Source of the DNA: Lytechinus variegatus
Lineage: Eukaryota > Echinodermata > Echinoidea > Temnopleuroida > Toxopneustidae
DNA length: 64,000 nt
Reading direction: 5' to 3'
Assembly (NCBI RefSeq): GCF_018143015.1
Contig: NC_054746.1
Span: 38,318,687-38,382,686, forward strand
In this document: positions 1 to 13,304 of the stretch, in pieces
How the letters are laid out: every line of letters starts with the position of its first letter
Numbering within the stretch: the stretch's first letter is position 1
Notes under the pieces: generated by a model
What the model saw: only the letters and a program-made list of their open reading frames with translations
What the model was told of the DNA's origin: nothing
The model's database searches: none
Position numbers and translations under genes: made by a program

Positions 1-3000
1 ATGTAAGGATATAATCGATATACGCTGATTGAGATATTTTATCTAAGACTACGTGATTCATATTACGGAGAGACATTTACATAATAAAACTTGAATTAAT
101 AATGGTCATAATCTTGACTGATTTGATTCGAGTCAAATACAAATTATGTGAAGGATATTGGAATCAGGTTTATAAATTTGGACGAAATCGGATTCATCTT
201 TCTTTACAAGCCGGTGTCATGTTTATGTCTAACACTTAGTTTTATCGTATAGATATATATTCTGACCAAAGTACAAAATATATTTTGATATTCAAACAAA
301 TGAAATGCTCTGATGAACTGCTGACTTAATAATGAATTTTAAGGTTTTATAGTTCATGGATAGTTCAATTGGGAATGGTTTGATTTATCATCAAAGTTCG
401 TGACAGCAATTAAATTCTTTGCTCTTCAAAGTTTAGGAGAGAAACTTTAGGATGTAACTGATGCATGACATACGAACAACGAAATATAGGAAAATGATTT
501 AGTTTTGTCTCTTACCTTTGATGTCAAGGGCTAAAGAAGATTTTTTTGAAGAGAATTCCTTTTTTTTTCATTCGGTAAATTCAAAGAAGAGTCACTATAC
601 TCTGTGATAAATAGAAAGAATTTTGCCATTGAATCGTTAAAAAAGACACAATGTATAATGCAGAAAATACGATTTTAATTTGATTATGGACAAAAGTTGG
701 TCTATGCTAGCCTGAACCCGTATGAAGTTTTTAAGATTTGGTTGTTTAATATTCGACCTACTTGATTGAACATAAAATGTATCACTATCTTTGTGTAAAC
801 CTGCAAAATAATGGCAATTCGTTATTATTTCATTGAACACATCACTGTTCTAGTCGATTTAATTTTGGAGGAGGATAAATGGCAATAATTCATTTATTTA
901 GTTTTTGTGCGCATGTCTGCCTCCCTGCATTGGCGCAGTATTGATGCTGGTTATTATGATTATCATTTAAGCAAACAATCTTTTTATTCTATATCTGATG
1001 TCTCATTATGATCCGATTTTCAATAATGATAGAAACGATTGTGACGAGAGTACACACTTTCGGAGTTTGGCTTACCTAATACCTGAAATTGTGAAAAAAT
1101 TGTAATTATCAATCTCAAAGTAATTGAAAGGAAATAAGACCCATATCTCAGAAACTAAAATAAATTGCTGCCTAGAAGTTTAGTTATGAATAGAATAGGA
1201 CTTGTACTTTCATTTCTGCAAAATCTCAAAATATATATTTTTGGGGGTGACCAAAATTGCCCGATACGACGGTTGGGATGAACGCCGACGAATATGTATG
1301 TACCTTTACTTTGCCCGCGGGCGGAGGGGGGGGGGCTGTCTCGATACTAAAGTGGCATAGAAGAATGGAGGCTCAAGCAGCTAGAGTACATCGACAACTT
1401 AAAAAGTGGTCTCTAAATGCAATTAACTCTTCATCCAAACCAAACCCATTGGCTTTATAATGTTCTGTTCCAAAATAGAGTAGGCCAATATGAGCCTGGG
1501 AGCCTGGGGACGGTTGCCATGGGGGTATAAGTGTTGTCTAATTGATTGTTTTCTGGAAGAAAATAATCCACATGGATCAGGGGATGAGAAAACTACATTT
1601 AACTCTTTGCTGACATTTATCCACTATAGACTCGCTTTACATGGTCTGATCATTGCTGAGATTTATCAAATTCTGTCCATGGAATGCCTTTTCTTTTCGG
1701 ATGCACGCACCATTTAATCGGATAGAAATTCCACAAAAAGAAACAAACAACCTTGCTAACATTGTTCCAATGTCGAATTGAAATACGTGAACCAACCATT
1801 GGTCTTATAAAAGTTTATGATAATGATGACAAAGTAGGTAGTGGTGAGAAGTGGGAGGGGTGGGGAGGAGGGGTGCTTAACCCCCCCCCTCGAGAGTCCT
1901 TCGTTTCTTTGACATGATGTTGGGTTCTTGTGAGATAAATACAGACGGTCATAATATGCATAATCATATCTTATTGTGTGCTTGTGGGCAGACGTGTACA
2001 CAAAGATTGTTTGGATCTTTTCAGTCGATGTTTTTACCTTGTATTGTGAAAAATCAGTGGAACGAACATGTAATTGGGCAATGTTTGAAATTTAGGTGGG
2101 TTGTATAGCATTGAGAATTAATCGTCCGCAATGCCTGTAGGTGTTGTGGGAACTTGCCAGAAATAATGTCTTTCAAAAGGTTTTGCCAACATATCCAAAC
2201 AATCAACCTGCTCTCTTATTTGGAAGAGGAAACAATGTTCCAGCAATCGTGATGTTAGGTGAATACAAAAAAAATCATTCAATATGTGAAAATAGATATA
2301 ATACCCATAAACGTTTGTCTCGAACCTGTTGATATTCAATATTATGCTGAAACTCCTTGTAAAGTTTCGATGTGGCAGTGATACGCCGAAGTTGTTTAAT
2401 GTCTAAAGTACCAGCTTTTGGGTGAGAAATAATGATAATAATATCAATACACAATGATAATACCATAACCTCTTTTATATTTTGCTTTTAGTTATCCATT
2501 ATGAAATCAAAGTACCCCATATGAGTTTCTCATGAACTCTTGACATGTAATTATTTTTTAATGCAAGTTAATTATTCCAGAGTATATCTTATTTATAATA
2601 AACTCATGAGTCTCCTGACATGGATGTGATGAATCATGCTACAAGAATTTCTTTTGTAATGTGTATTGATTTTTTTTTCATTCTACTTTGTAATTCCATG
2701 ACACCATTTTGTATGGTAAGCTTACAGTGAACGGGGCAAGAGACCTTCTGTAAAGTATTATACAGCCGCGACTCAAGGAGTTGAATGGAAAAGATAGACA
2801 AGAGAATCCGTAGCAGTAAAGAAAAGAAAAGAGAGAATGTGAGAAAGGAGGGGGTTAGGAGAGGGGCACCATGAAGTTTATCCACATCCGCTTATTGTGT
2901 GGAGGTGTAAAGTCATCATTGTTCATGGGAAAAGATCATATGAAATTTGATATTAGCGAGTCCTGGAGAGAGAGCGTACCTGGGGTATATAGGTGAAGGG

Positions 3001-3055
3001 GAGAGAAATAAACGTGTACAATGAGTAGAAGATGATGAACGGGTGTTACAAGAAA
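1..3055. other. intergenic, no gene seen
   Basis: AT-rich sequence with only short open frames that lack splice-consistent or recognisable protein content. It has scattered homopolymer G/C runs (about 1329-1337 and 1881-1889) of the kind that flank miniature transposons in this window, but I could not define element ends here. No RNA gene or promoter could be supported. Confidence 0.5.
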
Positions 3056-3059
3056 CACA

Positions 3060-3094
3060 ATTGCAATCGATTGCAATGCATTGCAATCAATTGC
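3060..3094. repeat. 10-bp phased ATTGCAAT repeat
   Basis: Three and a half copies of a 10-bp unit, ATTGCAATNN, start at 3060, 3070, 3080 and 3090. The 8-bp core is itself a palindrome, so the block can also fold or pair as an inverted repeat. ATTGCAAT resembles the half-site pairing of C/EBP-type bZIP sites; that reading is inference. The one-helical-turn spacing is directly visible. Confidence 0.7.
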
Positions 3095-4514
3095 TAATTA
3101 GGAAATGGAATCGAATCTATTTGTATTTTACTTACAGTTCAAGTAATATAATTGCGAGGCTTTTGATTTGTTCTGAAACCAAAATACTTGCCATTGATCG
3201 CGATTGACTTGTAACGTCCAATATGAGAGGGGTTTATGAGAAGAAACAGAATATCGATGCAGCTGCAAGTGCATAATCATCCAAAAGTCTTCAAGTAAAT
3301 TAATTCTTTTTAATTTACGACCGAGATCAGTAAGTTTGATTCTTATTAATCAAGAGATAAGGCCTGCTAAAAATAGCGATGATTTGCTTTCACGGTAAAT
3401 AATGAAAAGATTAATCCGATAAAATTATGTTTTATTCATTCATTTTTTTAAATTGAGATGGCTAAAAAGAAGTAAATGTAAATGACACATTTCACCTTTG
3501 TCATGCCCTTTAAAAAGGTATTTAAGGTATATTATAGTTATTTTAAAATATTTAAGATCCAATTAAACAGCAGAAATTTCATTAAAATATTTTGATTGCA
3601 AGAAGGGTCATACAAGATTTGATTTTTGCGGATCTTTATAAAGTAATGAATAGCATTATGAATAGCGAAATGAAAAGCGATGTCCTATTAATTTTAAACG
3701 GGTGATTCAATCTTAAGGCATGAGTAAAGAACAGGTTGTCTTGGGACACAAAGTGAGCAAATGAAGGACCACCCCTCCCATTTGTTAAATTTGGGAATTA
3801 CAAGAAAACGATGTATTTCTCCTTTTTTTCTTCTTCTTTTTCTTCTTCTTCTTCTTCTTCCCTTCTCCATTAATTTATATTGCCCTATTTAAAAAAAAAT
3901 TCTTTCCCAAATGCACGACAACAAGAGAGTACAACGAACGAGAAAAAAAATCAGCTCGATTGTTCCAAAAAAAGTAAGACCCAACCAGACGACGAGATAA
4001 GAAGAGAAGACGAGAAATCGGCAAGTCGACTTGTTTAGGACAAGAAGAGATTAATAACAAATTGTTAAAACTCGGGGGAAGTTGACATGATTGGGAAAAG
4101 AAGACAAGAAGCTGAGTTGTAAAACTTCCAGGCCCGGTTCAAGACTAAAACTTAATAGTTTTGGTAGTTTCTCGAAAATATGTGTGACAATAAGACATTT
4201 CAAAAATGGCATAATAGTGGGTAACATGATGGTCTTTAAATCAGGTGCGTTTCTATTGGGCTGATTTGGAACTCAAGCCCCCCCCCCTTCAAACAATTGA
4301 CTGGCCAAGATCAATTCGTCATCTTGTCTTTTTGTCATAAGTCACAAGTTTCGATTTGCCGACTTTCAACATCTTTTCATCTTGGCCCGTTTTCTGAATT
4401 CGGGTTTAATTTAAACTTTGGTCTATAAAGTTGTGGATTAACTATAGATAGGCAATAATCATGATAGGTATTTCTACCAGTACATGTTCAATTGTCAGCT
4501 CATTTTACCGCGAT
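3095..4514. other. intergenic, no gene seen
   Basis: No coding sequence recognised. The stretch holds a pyrimidine microsatellite of TTC/TTCTTC units at about 3822-3862 and a C-run at 4279-4287. A possible degenerate transposon end precedes the next element, but its boundary is not clear. Confidence 0.5.
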
Positions 4515-4556
4515 ATTCCTGGGGAGGGGGGCACTTAAATTGACGAGTGGATTATA

Positions 4557-4660
4557 CAGTGGCGTAACTATGGGGGGCACGGGGGTACGTGCCCCCCCCC
4601 CCATTGGCTGGCAAAAAAAGGGGGAAAGGAGAAAAAGGAGAAAGAAAGAAAGAGAGATAT
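4557..4660 (+). mobile_element. hAT-like left end, CAGTGGCGTA type
   Basis: CAGTGGCGTAACTATGGGGG begins at 4557, followed by a G/C-rich hairpin (GGCACGGGGGTACGTGCCCC). The start matches the ends of other miniature elements in the window that have 8-bp target duplications (7129-8201, 62389-62551). I could not find a matching right end, so this may be a truncated piece. Confidence 0.5.
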
Positions 4661-4855
4661 AGTGGGGAAGGAGAGAGTATTGTACTTTATATATTATGTT
4701 ATACTAGTATATTGTATGTATTATTATGTTATATTACGTAATAATTTTTTCTTTCATCAATTTATGTAGATTGGTTTAGGGCGAATTAGAGGGTTAATGA
4801 TTGGTTGTGTGTTAATAATTCCTGGTGCTCGCATTGTCTGAGTAATATATATATA

Positions 4856-5671
4856 CAGTGCGTCCCAGAAAAAACGAAACCGAGATTTAGCGATCATTTT
4901 TCATTACTTAATCATAAATAAAATATACAAATGACCTACCAATGTAAAGCTTAGAATCTCCTCTTTCATCTGATATTACTTAGATTATTTTTCATTCACG
5001 CATGAGTGAGCAAATACAATTTGAAGAAAGGATATCAAAAAATCATTTGGCGGGGGGTAACTGGGTTTCAAAAAGAAAACCACATTTTTGAAAGGTTCAT
5101 TATCTCCTCTTTAATTTGATACCTAAATTACAGAAAATGGTCAAGAAATAACAAAGTTCTGGTCATTCGAAATAAGGCTTGAATTTCAATAATTTCATAA
5201 AATGAGAGGTTCTCCAGGCTGACTTTCAAACTTACTCGACACTCTGTTTTGTTGACGATCAGCCATGCATTAAATCTTTTGTTCACCATGCGAAAGCTTC
5301 TGTTCGAAACCGGTGAAAACACGTTTATCTCATGAAATTATGGAAATACAAGCCTCATTTCAAATCACCAGAACTTTTTAATTTCTTGACCATTTTCTGT
5401 AATTTAGGTACCAAATAAAAGAGCAGATATTGAACTTTACAGAAATGTGGTTATCTTTTTGAAACCCAGATACCCCCCGCCAAATGAGTTATTGGTATCC
5501 TTTCTTCAAATTGTTTTTGCTCACTCATGCGTGAATAAGAAATAACCTAAGTACTATCAGATGAAAGAGGAGATTCTAAGCTTTAAATTGGTAGGTCATT
5601 TGTCTATTCTATTTATGATTAAGTTATGATAAATGATCGCTAAATCTCTGTTTCGTTTATTCTGGGACGCA

Positions 5672-5674
<3 letters not shown>
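4856..5674. mobile_element. Foldback (palindromic) mariner-like MITE, 819 bp
   Basis: The whole element is an inverted repeat with arms of roughly 390 bp. It begins CAGTGCGTCCCAGAAAAAAC and ends with the reverse complement, ...TTCTGGGACGCACTG. It sits inside a TA-rich tract, so a TA target duplication fits. Paired landmarks include the GGCGGGGGGTA block near 5051 and its complement near 5476, and the TCACTCATGCGTGAA blocks. No transposase frame is present. The CAGTGCGTCCC ends and TA target suggest a Tc1/mariner-type origin; this is inferred from end sequence only. Confidence 0.85.
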
Positions 5675-5708
<34 letters not shown>

Positions 5709-5712
5709 CCTA

Positions 5713-5830
5713 CAGGTGCGTCCCACAAAAAAAAAAGAAACCGAGGTTTAGCGATGATTTGTCATAACTTAATCACAAATAAAATAGACAAATGACCTAT
5801 CATTGTGACGCTTAGAAACAATTCTTGTTT
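5713..5830 (+). mobile_element. 5' fragment of the CAGTGCGTCCC element
   Basis: CAGGTGCGTCCCACAAAAAA followed by about 100 bp similar to the left arm of the 4856-5674 element, then an abrupt change to the tandem repeat that follows. It is a truncated second copy. Confidence 0.7.
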
Positions 5831-5877
5831 AGATTCATATCCTGTTCATATTCTTTATAAAGTGCTATGAATGTCCA

Positions 5878-6290
5878 GTTTTTAGGTTGGAAAATAAAAA
5901 AATTTCAGCTCGCGCTCGCATCTATTATTTAGTTGAATTCCTATTCTGTCCATGATTTTTAAAAAAGTGTTCAGAATGTCCAGTTTTTAGGTTGGAAAAT
6001 CAAATATTTCAGGTCGCACTCGCATCTATTATTTAGTTCAATTCCTATTCTGTTCATGATTTGAAAAAGTGTTCCGAATGTCTAGTTTTTAGGTTGGAAA
6101 ATCAAATACGTTCAGCTCGCGCTTAGCGCTCGCATAAATGGTTTAGGTAGGTTCGAATCTAGTTCATGATCACAAAAAATGTTCAGAATGTTCAATTTCC
6201 AGGTCACAATTTATGAAATATCAACATATTTGGGTTCGTGCTTCGCGCTCGCATTTTTTATTGAGGCCGTTCATCTTTAGTTAGGAATAC
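5878..6290 (+). repeat. Tandem repeat, about 105-bp unit, four copies
   Basis: Each unit carries TTTTTAGGTTGGAAAAT, then CAGCTCGCGCTCGCAT, ATTTAGTT, TTCATGAT and GTTCAGAATGTCCAG. Units start near 5878, 5980, 6086 and 6198. The copies diverge progressively, and the last is the most degraded. Confidence 0.8.
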
Positions 6291-6310
6291 CGCCCCTCTT
6301 CTAAATATAT

Positions 6311-6333
6311 ATGTGTGTGTGTGTGTGTGTGTG
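6311..6333 (+). repeat. (TG)n microsatellite
   Basis: Uninterrupted TG dinucleotide run of about eleven units, followed by a looser GT-rich tail to about 6350. Confidence 0.85.
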
Positions 6334-7128
6334 AGGGCGTGTGTGTTTGAGTTAGTTATTCTTTAGAACATAAAAACGTAAAACTCAATTGTGTCCCCCC
6401 CATACCTTCAAGGAGAGATTTTCACCCCGATGGATACCATGCGCGACAAAAAAAAAACACGTAAAAAGGATATCTTTTTCAAGATAAGGCACGTTACGTA
6501 CGTAACGAAATAAGGGTGTAAAAAACACTAAGATAATGAAAAAAAGGATTGGCGCTAGGAAAGCTACGTACGCAGGTCAAATTTGCGAGGGTATAAAATA
6601 AGACTAAAATGTTTTGATGTACTAATTTTGCCCCCAACAGTCAACACTACGTGTTTAGAGTACGATTTGCGCGAGGTGTGGGAGGTGGGGCCGTAAAACC
6701 GACGACCGACGTCCATGGCGTCGCTGTACTTGTCTAGGGGTTCAATTCAGGGAATACGCGGGGAATAGTACTTGCCAAGTATGAAGATCGGGAATCGTTA
6801 TGTTTCCATTACTTGTTAACGGCAAGGTTTCATACACCAATTTACTTGTTAAGGGGTGCATTTTCAGAATATGGAAAATGTTCGTTTAGGGTGCTTTTCG
6901 AGCCCGGGGAAGTAGGCACTTCCATTGACGAGTGGATACCATGCGCGACCATGGGGTCTTGAAAAGCACCCTAAACACGTACTTTAGTTTCCATATTCTG
7001 AAAATGCACCCCTTAACAAGTATTGGCGTGTGAAACCCTACCCTTAACAAGTATTGGAAACAAAAAGATACTCTTGGCAAGTATTCCCTGAAATGATCCC
7101 CTAAACAAGTACAGCGATATGTTATGCG

Positions 7129-8201
<1,073 letters not shown>

Positions 8202-8613
8202 GTTATGCGTCGGGTCCATCGGCTTTACCTTTACACATCATTTGGTTTAGTACGGCCCCATCTCGCGCAAATCGGACTCTAAACACGTAGTGTTGGAGCA
8301 AAAGGACATCCTTTAACATTTTAATTTTGTTTTATCATCCCCGCAAATATTACCCTAAACACGTAGCTTTCCTAGCGAAATAGATACCCTTTTCCCTTAT
8401 TTTTGTGTTTTTGATACCCTTATCACATTACGTACGTAACGTGCCCTATCTTGAAAAAGACATCCTTTTCACGTGTTTTGGGGGTCGCGCATGGTATCCA
8501 CTCGTCAATGTAAGTGCCCCCCCCCCCGGGTTTTCGAGTCACGCATGGTATCCACCCGTCTTCTTCTTCCGTTGAGTATAGTCCTCTTTACAGAGTATAG
8601 TCGTACTAGCTTG

Positions 8614-8934
8614 CATGGGCGGAAATCCCAGAGGGGACAGGGGGACGTGTCCCCCTACTAAAAATAGTTAGGGGGACAAATATCAAATGTCCCCCTACTA
8701 TTTCTGGTCTTTTACGATGGTAAGAAATTCACCATTCAAAATTGAAATAAAACATGTATCTTAGGAAGAGAAGACTAGCTTACTTTTGGGATGATATCCC
8801 TTTTTTTTCATTTCTAGTCGAAATGACCTGAAATTGGGGGGTGATAACCTTTTCTTTTTTCTTTTTTTCTTCTCACATTTTTTCTAGTCCCTTGTCCCCC
8901 CCCCCCTACCTTTTGGGAGAGATTTCCGCCCCTG
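8614..8934. mobile_element. MITE with GGGCGGAAATC ends
   Basis: It begins CATGGGCGGAAATCCCAGAG and ends GGGAGAGATTTCCGCCCCTG, giving terminal inverted repeats of about 18 bp. The interior has GGGGGACAxxTGTCCCCC blocks. Related ends occur near 6395-6428, 59205-59275 and 61880-61965. No clean target duplication is visible. Confidence 0.65.
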
Positions 8935-8997
8935 CGTACTTTGAGGCCGCAATCACAAAAACACATGACATTTGGTGCAGTTGAACAAAACTAAACT

Positions 8998-9560
8998 CCG
9001 GGGGGGGGGGCACTTACATTGACGAGTGGATACCATGCGCGACCAAAGAAACACGTAAAAAAGGATGTCTTTTTCACGATAGGGCACGTTACGTACGTAA
9101 CGTGATAAGGGTGTCAAAACACAATAATATATACTGATGAAAAAAGGGTATCTATTTCGCTCGGAAAATTACGTGTTTAGGGTCGAATATGCGGGGATGA
9201 TTAAAATTAAAATGTTTTATTAAAGATGTCCTTTTGCCCCAACACTATGTGTTTAGAGGGGTTTAGAGTCCGATTTGCCCGAGGTGTAGAAGGTGGGGGT
9301 GTACTCAAAGGTAAAGCAGACGACCGAAGGTACCGTAACAATAAAACATTTCTGTACTTGTTTAGGGGTTCATTTCAGGGAATGTTTGCCAAGAGTATCG
9401 TTTTGTTTCCAATACTTGTGTTAAGGTTAGGGTTTCACACGCCAATACTTGTTAAGGGGTGCATTTTCAGAATATGGAAATTACGTGTTTAGGGTGCTTT
9501 CGAGACCCCATGGTCGCGCATGGTATCCACTCGTGAATGGAAGTGCCCCCCCCCCCCGGG
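8998..9560 (-). mobile_element. CCCGGG-family element copy 3, with 8-bp TSD
   Basis: A complete 563-bp copy flanked by the perfect 8-bp duplication ACTAAACT (8990-8997 and 9561-9568). The ends are a CCGGGGG run with CACTTACATTGACGAGTGG, and the inverse CCACTCGTGAATGGAAGTG plus a C run and GGG. A 20-bp perfect palindrome CACGTTACGTACGTAACGTG lies near the left end (about 9086). The interior repeats a (C)CCTAAACACGTA / CTTAACAAGTA-like motif every 25-35 bp. It is noncoding. Confidence 0.92.
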
Positions 9561-9568
9561 ACTAAACT

Positions 9569-10267
9569 ATAGTGCAAGTAAAAAGATGTATCTCAACTGG
9601 AGAGCTAACGGAGGGAAAGTGGTTCCAGGTGGCTCCTGAAAGACTCGGTTGAAAGAGCCAAAACCGCTGTTGTAGGCAGGACATGGAAATGCCCCCCCCC
9701 CCCACCACCGGGCGGCGATTTTACGTAATTGCGTAATTTCAATACAACGTGCGAAAGCTAGTAGGCCTAGTACCGATCGATCGTGTAGGCCTAATCCAAA
9801 TCGTACGGTAAGTGTTTGCCCAAAAAATCTGAATTATTTGGTAAAATAAGTAGCCTAATAGTTTTATTTGGAAATCTCTCTTGGCCCTATACTATACCAG
9901 TACTTTTTATAGACGAAGCAGATAGATCGGCCGGCCCTTTCACATTAGAACAGTTGGATCTCGATCTACAGTCCCACCTATTGGGTATTGCGTTAAATGT
10001 TTTTGTAATTTTTTTTAAGACTGTTCGCATGCTAGTACGTACTAGAAGTGTTAGTCTAGACAGCTGGGGCCCGTTTCTCAACACCTAGACAAGTTAGTCA
10101 TATCTTTATCTACCAACCACAGAGTTAGATACAATCTTACTAAACCTGTTTTTCGAAAGGCTTCCTGATCCTAAGTCCTAACTAGTAAGTAATAATTACT
10201 ATTAGTAACTAGAATACCTTGATATCAATACTATCATGACTATCGGTTAAAAGAGCAGACAAGACGC
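9569..10267. other. intergenic, repeat debris
   Basis: No gene is supported. A C run at about 9692-9704 and GGGGCCCGTTTCTCAACACC at about 10067 suggest fragments of miniature elements; the latter sequence recurs inverted at about 14645-14665. Confidence 0.4.
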
Positions 10268-10685
10268 ACTCATTTCCCGGTGGGGTCACTCAATATGACT
10301 TGGGGACCGCATGACCGTTACCAAAATCGCGGGAAAAGGGGTCAATTTCAAGGAACGTCCGCGGACAGAACACTCCTCGAAGTAGTGAAAATAGGGGTGC
10401 TCACTGTCCTCGATCTGATGGAAATAGGGGTCAGGAAAAAGGGGAGAATGATTACAGGAAGTAAAATCCGTCACCTAGTTACCAGCCGCAGAGGGCGCAT
10501 GCTAGTCTTGAGGACGCAATGATGATGATTTTTTTAGATATGTCATATACTTCTTCATCATTGACGTCTTGACACTCTCTCCATAGTGTCTTCAGCGAAG
10601 GACCAAAACAAAGATGGATTCCCCCAAAAATCCATCTTTTTAAACCGAACTCACTAGAATTTTGTTAATTTTATTAATTCTTACA

Positions 10686-10712
10686 CCTTCCTACGCCTAA
10701 TGCGTAGGAAGG
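10686..10712. repeat. Perfect hairpin
   Basis: CCTTCCTACGC and GCGTAGGAAGG separated by CTAAT: an 11-bp stem with a 5-nt loop. It lies within the outer transposable element. Confidence 0.8.
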
Positions 10713-11020
10713 TTTTAAATATTACTTTAAAAAATGTAAAAAAAAATGAAGATTTCTTACATAACTGATGCCGCGTAGACCCCTCGTTCCACATGTAAAC
10801 AACGGAAATACAATAGCGTCGACCCTTGAACCGCTTATGTATGACGTACTTCCGGAAAGCAATGCCGTCTTAACGAACAATTTAGAGATAAAAAATCTTA
10901 TTTAACAAATATTAAAATTTATTTCGTGATCATAAATAATTAATGTATTTTTTTTTATTTTAAAAATAAAGTTCTTTTGGATTATTGTATCAGTATGACT
11001 TGGCTCTTGGTCATCTTTTA

Positions 11021-12970
11021 CCCTTTTTACACAGGCTAAAATTACCCCGTACTATAGGTGGGGCTAAATTTCCATTTAGCCCCAACTATAGTACGGGGTT
11101 AAGCTTAGCCCACTTTCTTTTTACACAGCATTTTTGCAAAGTGGGCTAACCCCACCTATAGTACAGGATTATTTGGCCCTGCAAAAAAGCAGGGTTATCC
11201 CACCAATTGCGGTGCTAAGAGCGATAGTACGGGGTTAAGATCGCTAGTGTAAAACGAAAGTGGGCTAAGCTTAACCCCGTACTATAGGTGGGGCTAAATG
11301 GCAATTTGGCCCACACCTATAGTACGGGGTTAAGGAAATTGTACCGTGTGTAAAAAGTGTACGAGTGAAGTACTTGTACTACGAATGATCGACAAAAACC
11401 ACTAGTCCGGGGTTAGCGAGTTTCGTGTGTGAAAAGCAAGCATTCCTTATCCGGGGTTAGCAATAACAATTTGGCATGTGTGAAAAGGAAAAAAATAGTA
11501 CGGGGTTAAAGTAGACAACCGAAGAATCAAAAGTATTTTATGACTTTTTTTGGTCATCATTGTAAAGGGGAAGTATTACTAATCAGATATATAACTTCAC
11601 CTTTTAAAATAGTGATTAGAGTTTGCAGAAATCAGCTCTCAAAAATGACTTATTTTCATGGCATATTTCTGCCTTCGTCCTCTGGCGAGCTCCAGCTTAG
11701 TGACGTCACACCACAAGCAGTGAGCAGCTGAGCTGACAGCAGCCCATTGAAGACGATCTTTCCAATCAGCGTTTTTTGCTCTTAGAATAGTTTATTCCTC
11801 TCAAGATTGGTCTTATTACATAGATAAAAGTTTGAATTTTCTGAACAGTAAAATGAAATGCACATTTAACATATTTTGGTAACCGATATTTAGCTTAGAA
11901 AAAATTATTTGTTTTCAAGAAATATACGTGAATAAACAAAGCATATTTTCACTTAGAAATCATGCTTGCACCACATTGATATTATTATCAATATAAAGCA
12001 TAGACATTCGTCTTCACAACTGAATAAAAATTATGAAATTTAATTACGTAGCAAGTTCAGGAACCACAAAAAAACACGGCAATATATGATCGCGAAATGA
12101 TTGGAATTGCAGTTGGATTGCCGAAGCATTGCGAGGCAACAGCAGCGAACGCACTTTGTTCATATATTGTTATGAACACGGTCCTTATAAAGACATGGTC
12201 TGTGGACAAATCTGTTCGCACGAAGTTTTTTTAATGAGTGCGGGGATCCTGGTTCGAAACTCTGATTTTTTTTTTGGTTCTGGATTTTTTTTTTTAATTA
12301 TGTTCCTTCCCCATTCCTATCAGCTCTTTTTTCTCTTTTTATTTTCATGTGAGATTCTATTCAGTCCTGTATTTATTAAATCTTACTTAATTGCTGCTTT
12401 TGATTTTCAAGTTCTTGATTAGATTCTCTACTTATATTATTTGGGCAGCGACTCACTCACTCACTGACTGGAGTGGAGCAACACAATGACGACTGCAGTG
12501 GAAAAAATTGGTCTTTACAGTCCACAATTCAATAAAAACGGGCAAAGGAACACAGTTCTGATTCATGTTTGGTCTGAAGTTGTCGAAAACAGAAATTGAA
12601 TATCACATTACATGAAGAAAACGGTAAATTCGGAAGATATTGAACAGGTCAGTAAGGTGATTCAGTGCATGATGCACAGAGAGATGATGAGCACGTCGAT
12701 TGTGTGACGTCATTATTCTCGACCGTTTTCGGCTGCGTGATTGTCGGTCTGGGGGGCTGAGAAGGGTGTCTAATAATTTCATTTCTTGCATTTCCACGAC
12801 ATCTATAAGACTTTTTAGTGACATATTTGTGTATAAAAAGACAATACCTTTCCATCCATATATAATTTGTCTATAATCATCACTTTCGTGAATTTTCTTC
12901 GTGTGTCTACTTTAAGGATAGTACGGGGTTAGCGATAGTCCAGGGTTAAGAAAATCCTGTGTAAAAAGGG
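11021..12970. mobile_element. Inner TA-target element with palindromic motif array
   Basis: The 15-bp perfect terminal inverted repeats are CCCTTTTTACACAGG (11021-11035) and CCTGTGTAAAAAGGG (12956-12970), flanked by TA on both sides. The left 480 bp holds about nine copies, in both orientations, of an ATAGTACGGGGTTA motif with its partner CCCCGTACTATAGGTGGGG; two more copies lie next to the right end. Spacers repeat GTGTGTAAAAAG, a copy of the terminus. Subterminal motif arrays of this kind are typical transposase-binding regions of nonautonomous elements. The middle (about 11520-12900) shows no recognisable coding sequence. Confidence 0.85.
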
Positions 12971-13304
12971 TATTTAAGGACTGAGCACTCTGACGCCTGT
13001 GTTGCAATTTCCTCTAATGAGGAAAGGGTGTTAAATGCCCTGTCCTTGAAATACGGTAAATAGGGGTAAATTTGCGAAATGGGCAAAAGTGTCTTACAAT
13101 CTTATAATTAGGGGTGTTTCAAGGTACCATTTTACCGCAATTTTGTCCTTGTTTTGCGTGAAAATAGGGGGGTAAATTTTACAAAATGTCTTTGAAATTG
13201 ACTGCAATAGGGGGTCACTTGCATTTGTGGTAACGGTCATACGTGTCCCCCTCTGCGGCTGAGTGACCCCACCGGGACTCATTCAATGAATGAGTGGTTA
13301 TAAT

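Larger units (their letters stand above)
10276..13276. mobile_element. Outer nonautonomous element, CCCGGTGGGGTCACTCA ends
   Basis: The terminal inverted repeats are CCCGGTGGGGTCACTCA at the left and TGAGTGACCCCACCGGG at the right. The subterminal ATGACCGTTACCA is also shared in inverted form. Flanking 8-mers actcattt (10268-10275) and actcattc (13277-13284) match at 7 of 8 positions and are a likely target duplication. It is interrupted by the complete element 11021-12970. Small perfect hairpins lie inside at 10610-10639 and 10686-10712. There is no transposase frame. Confidence 0.8.
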
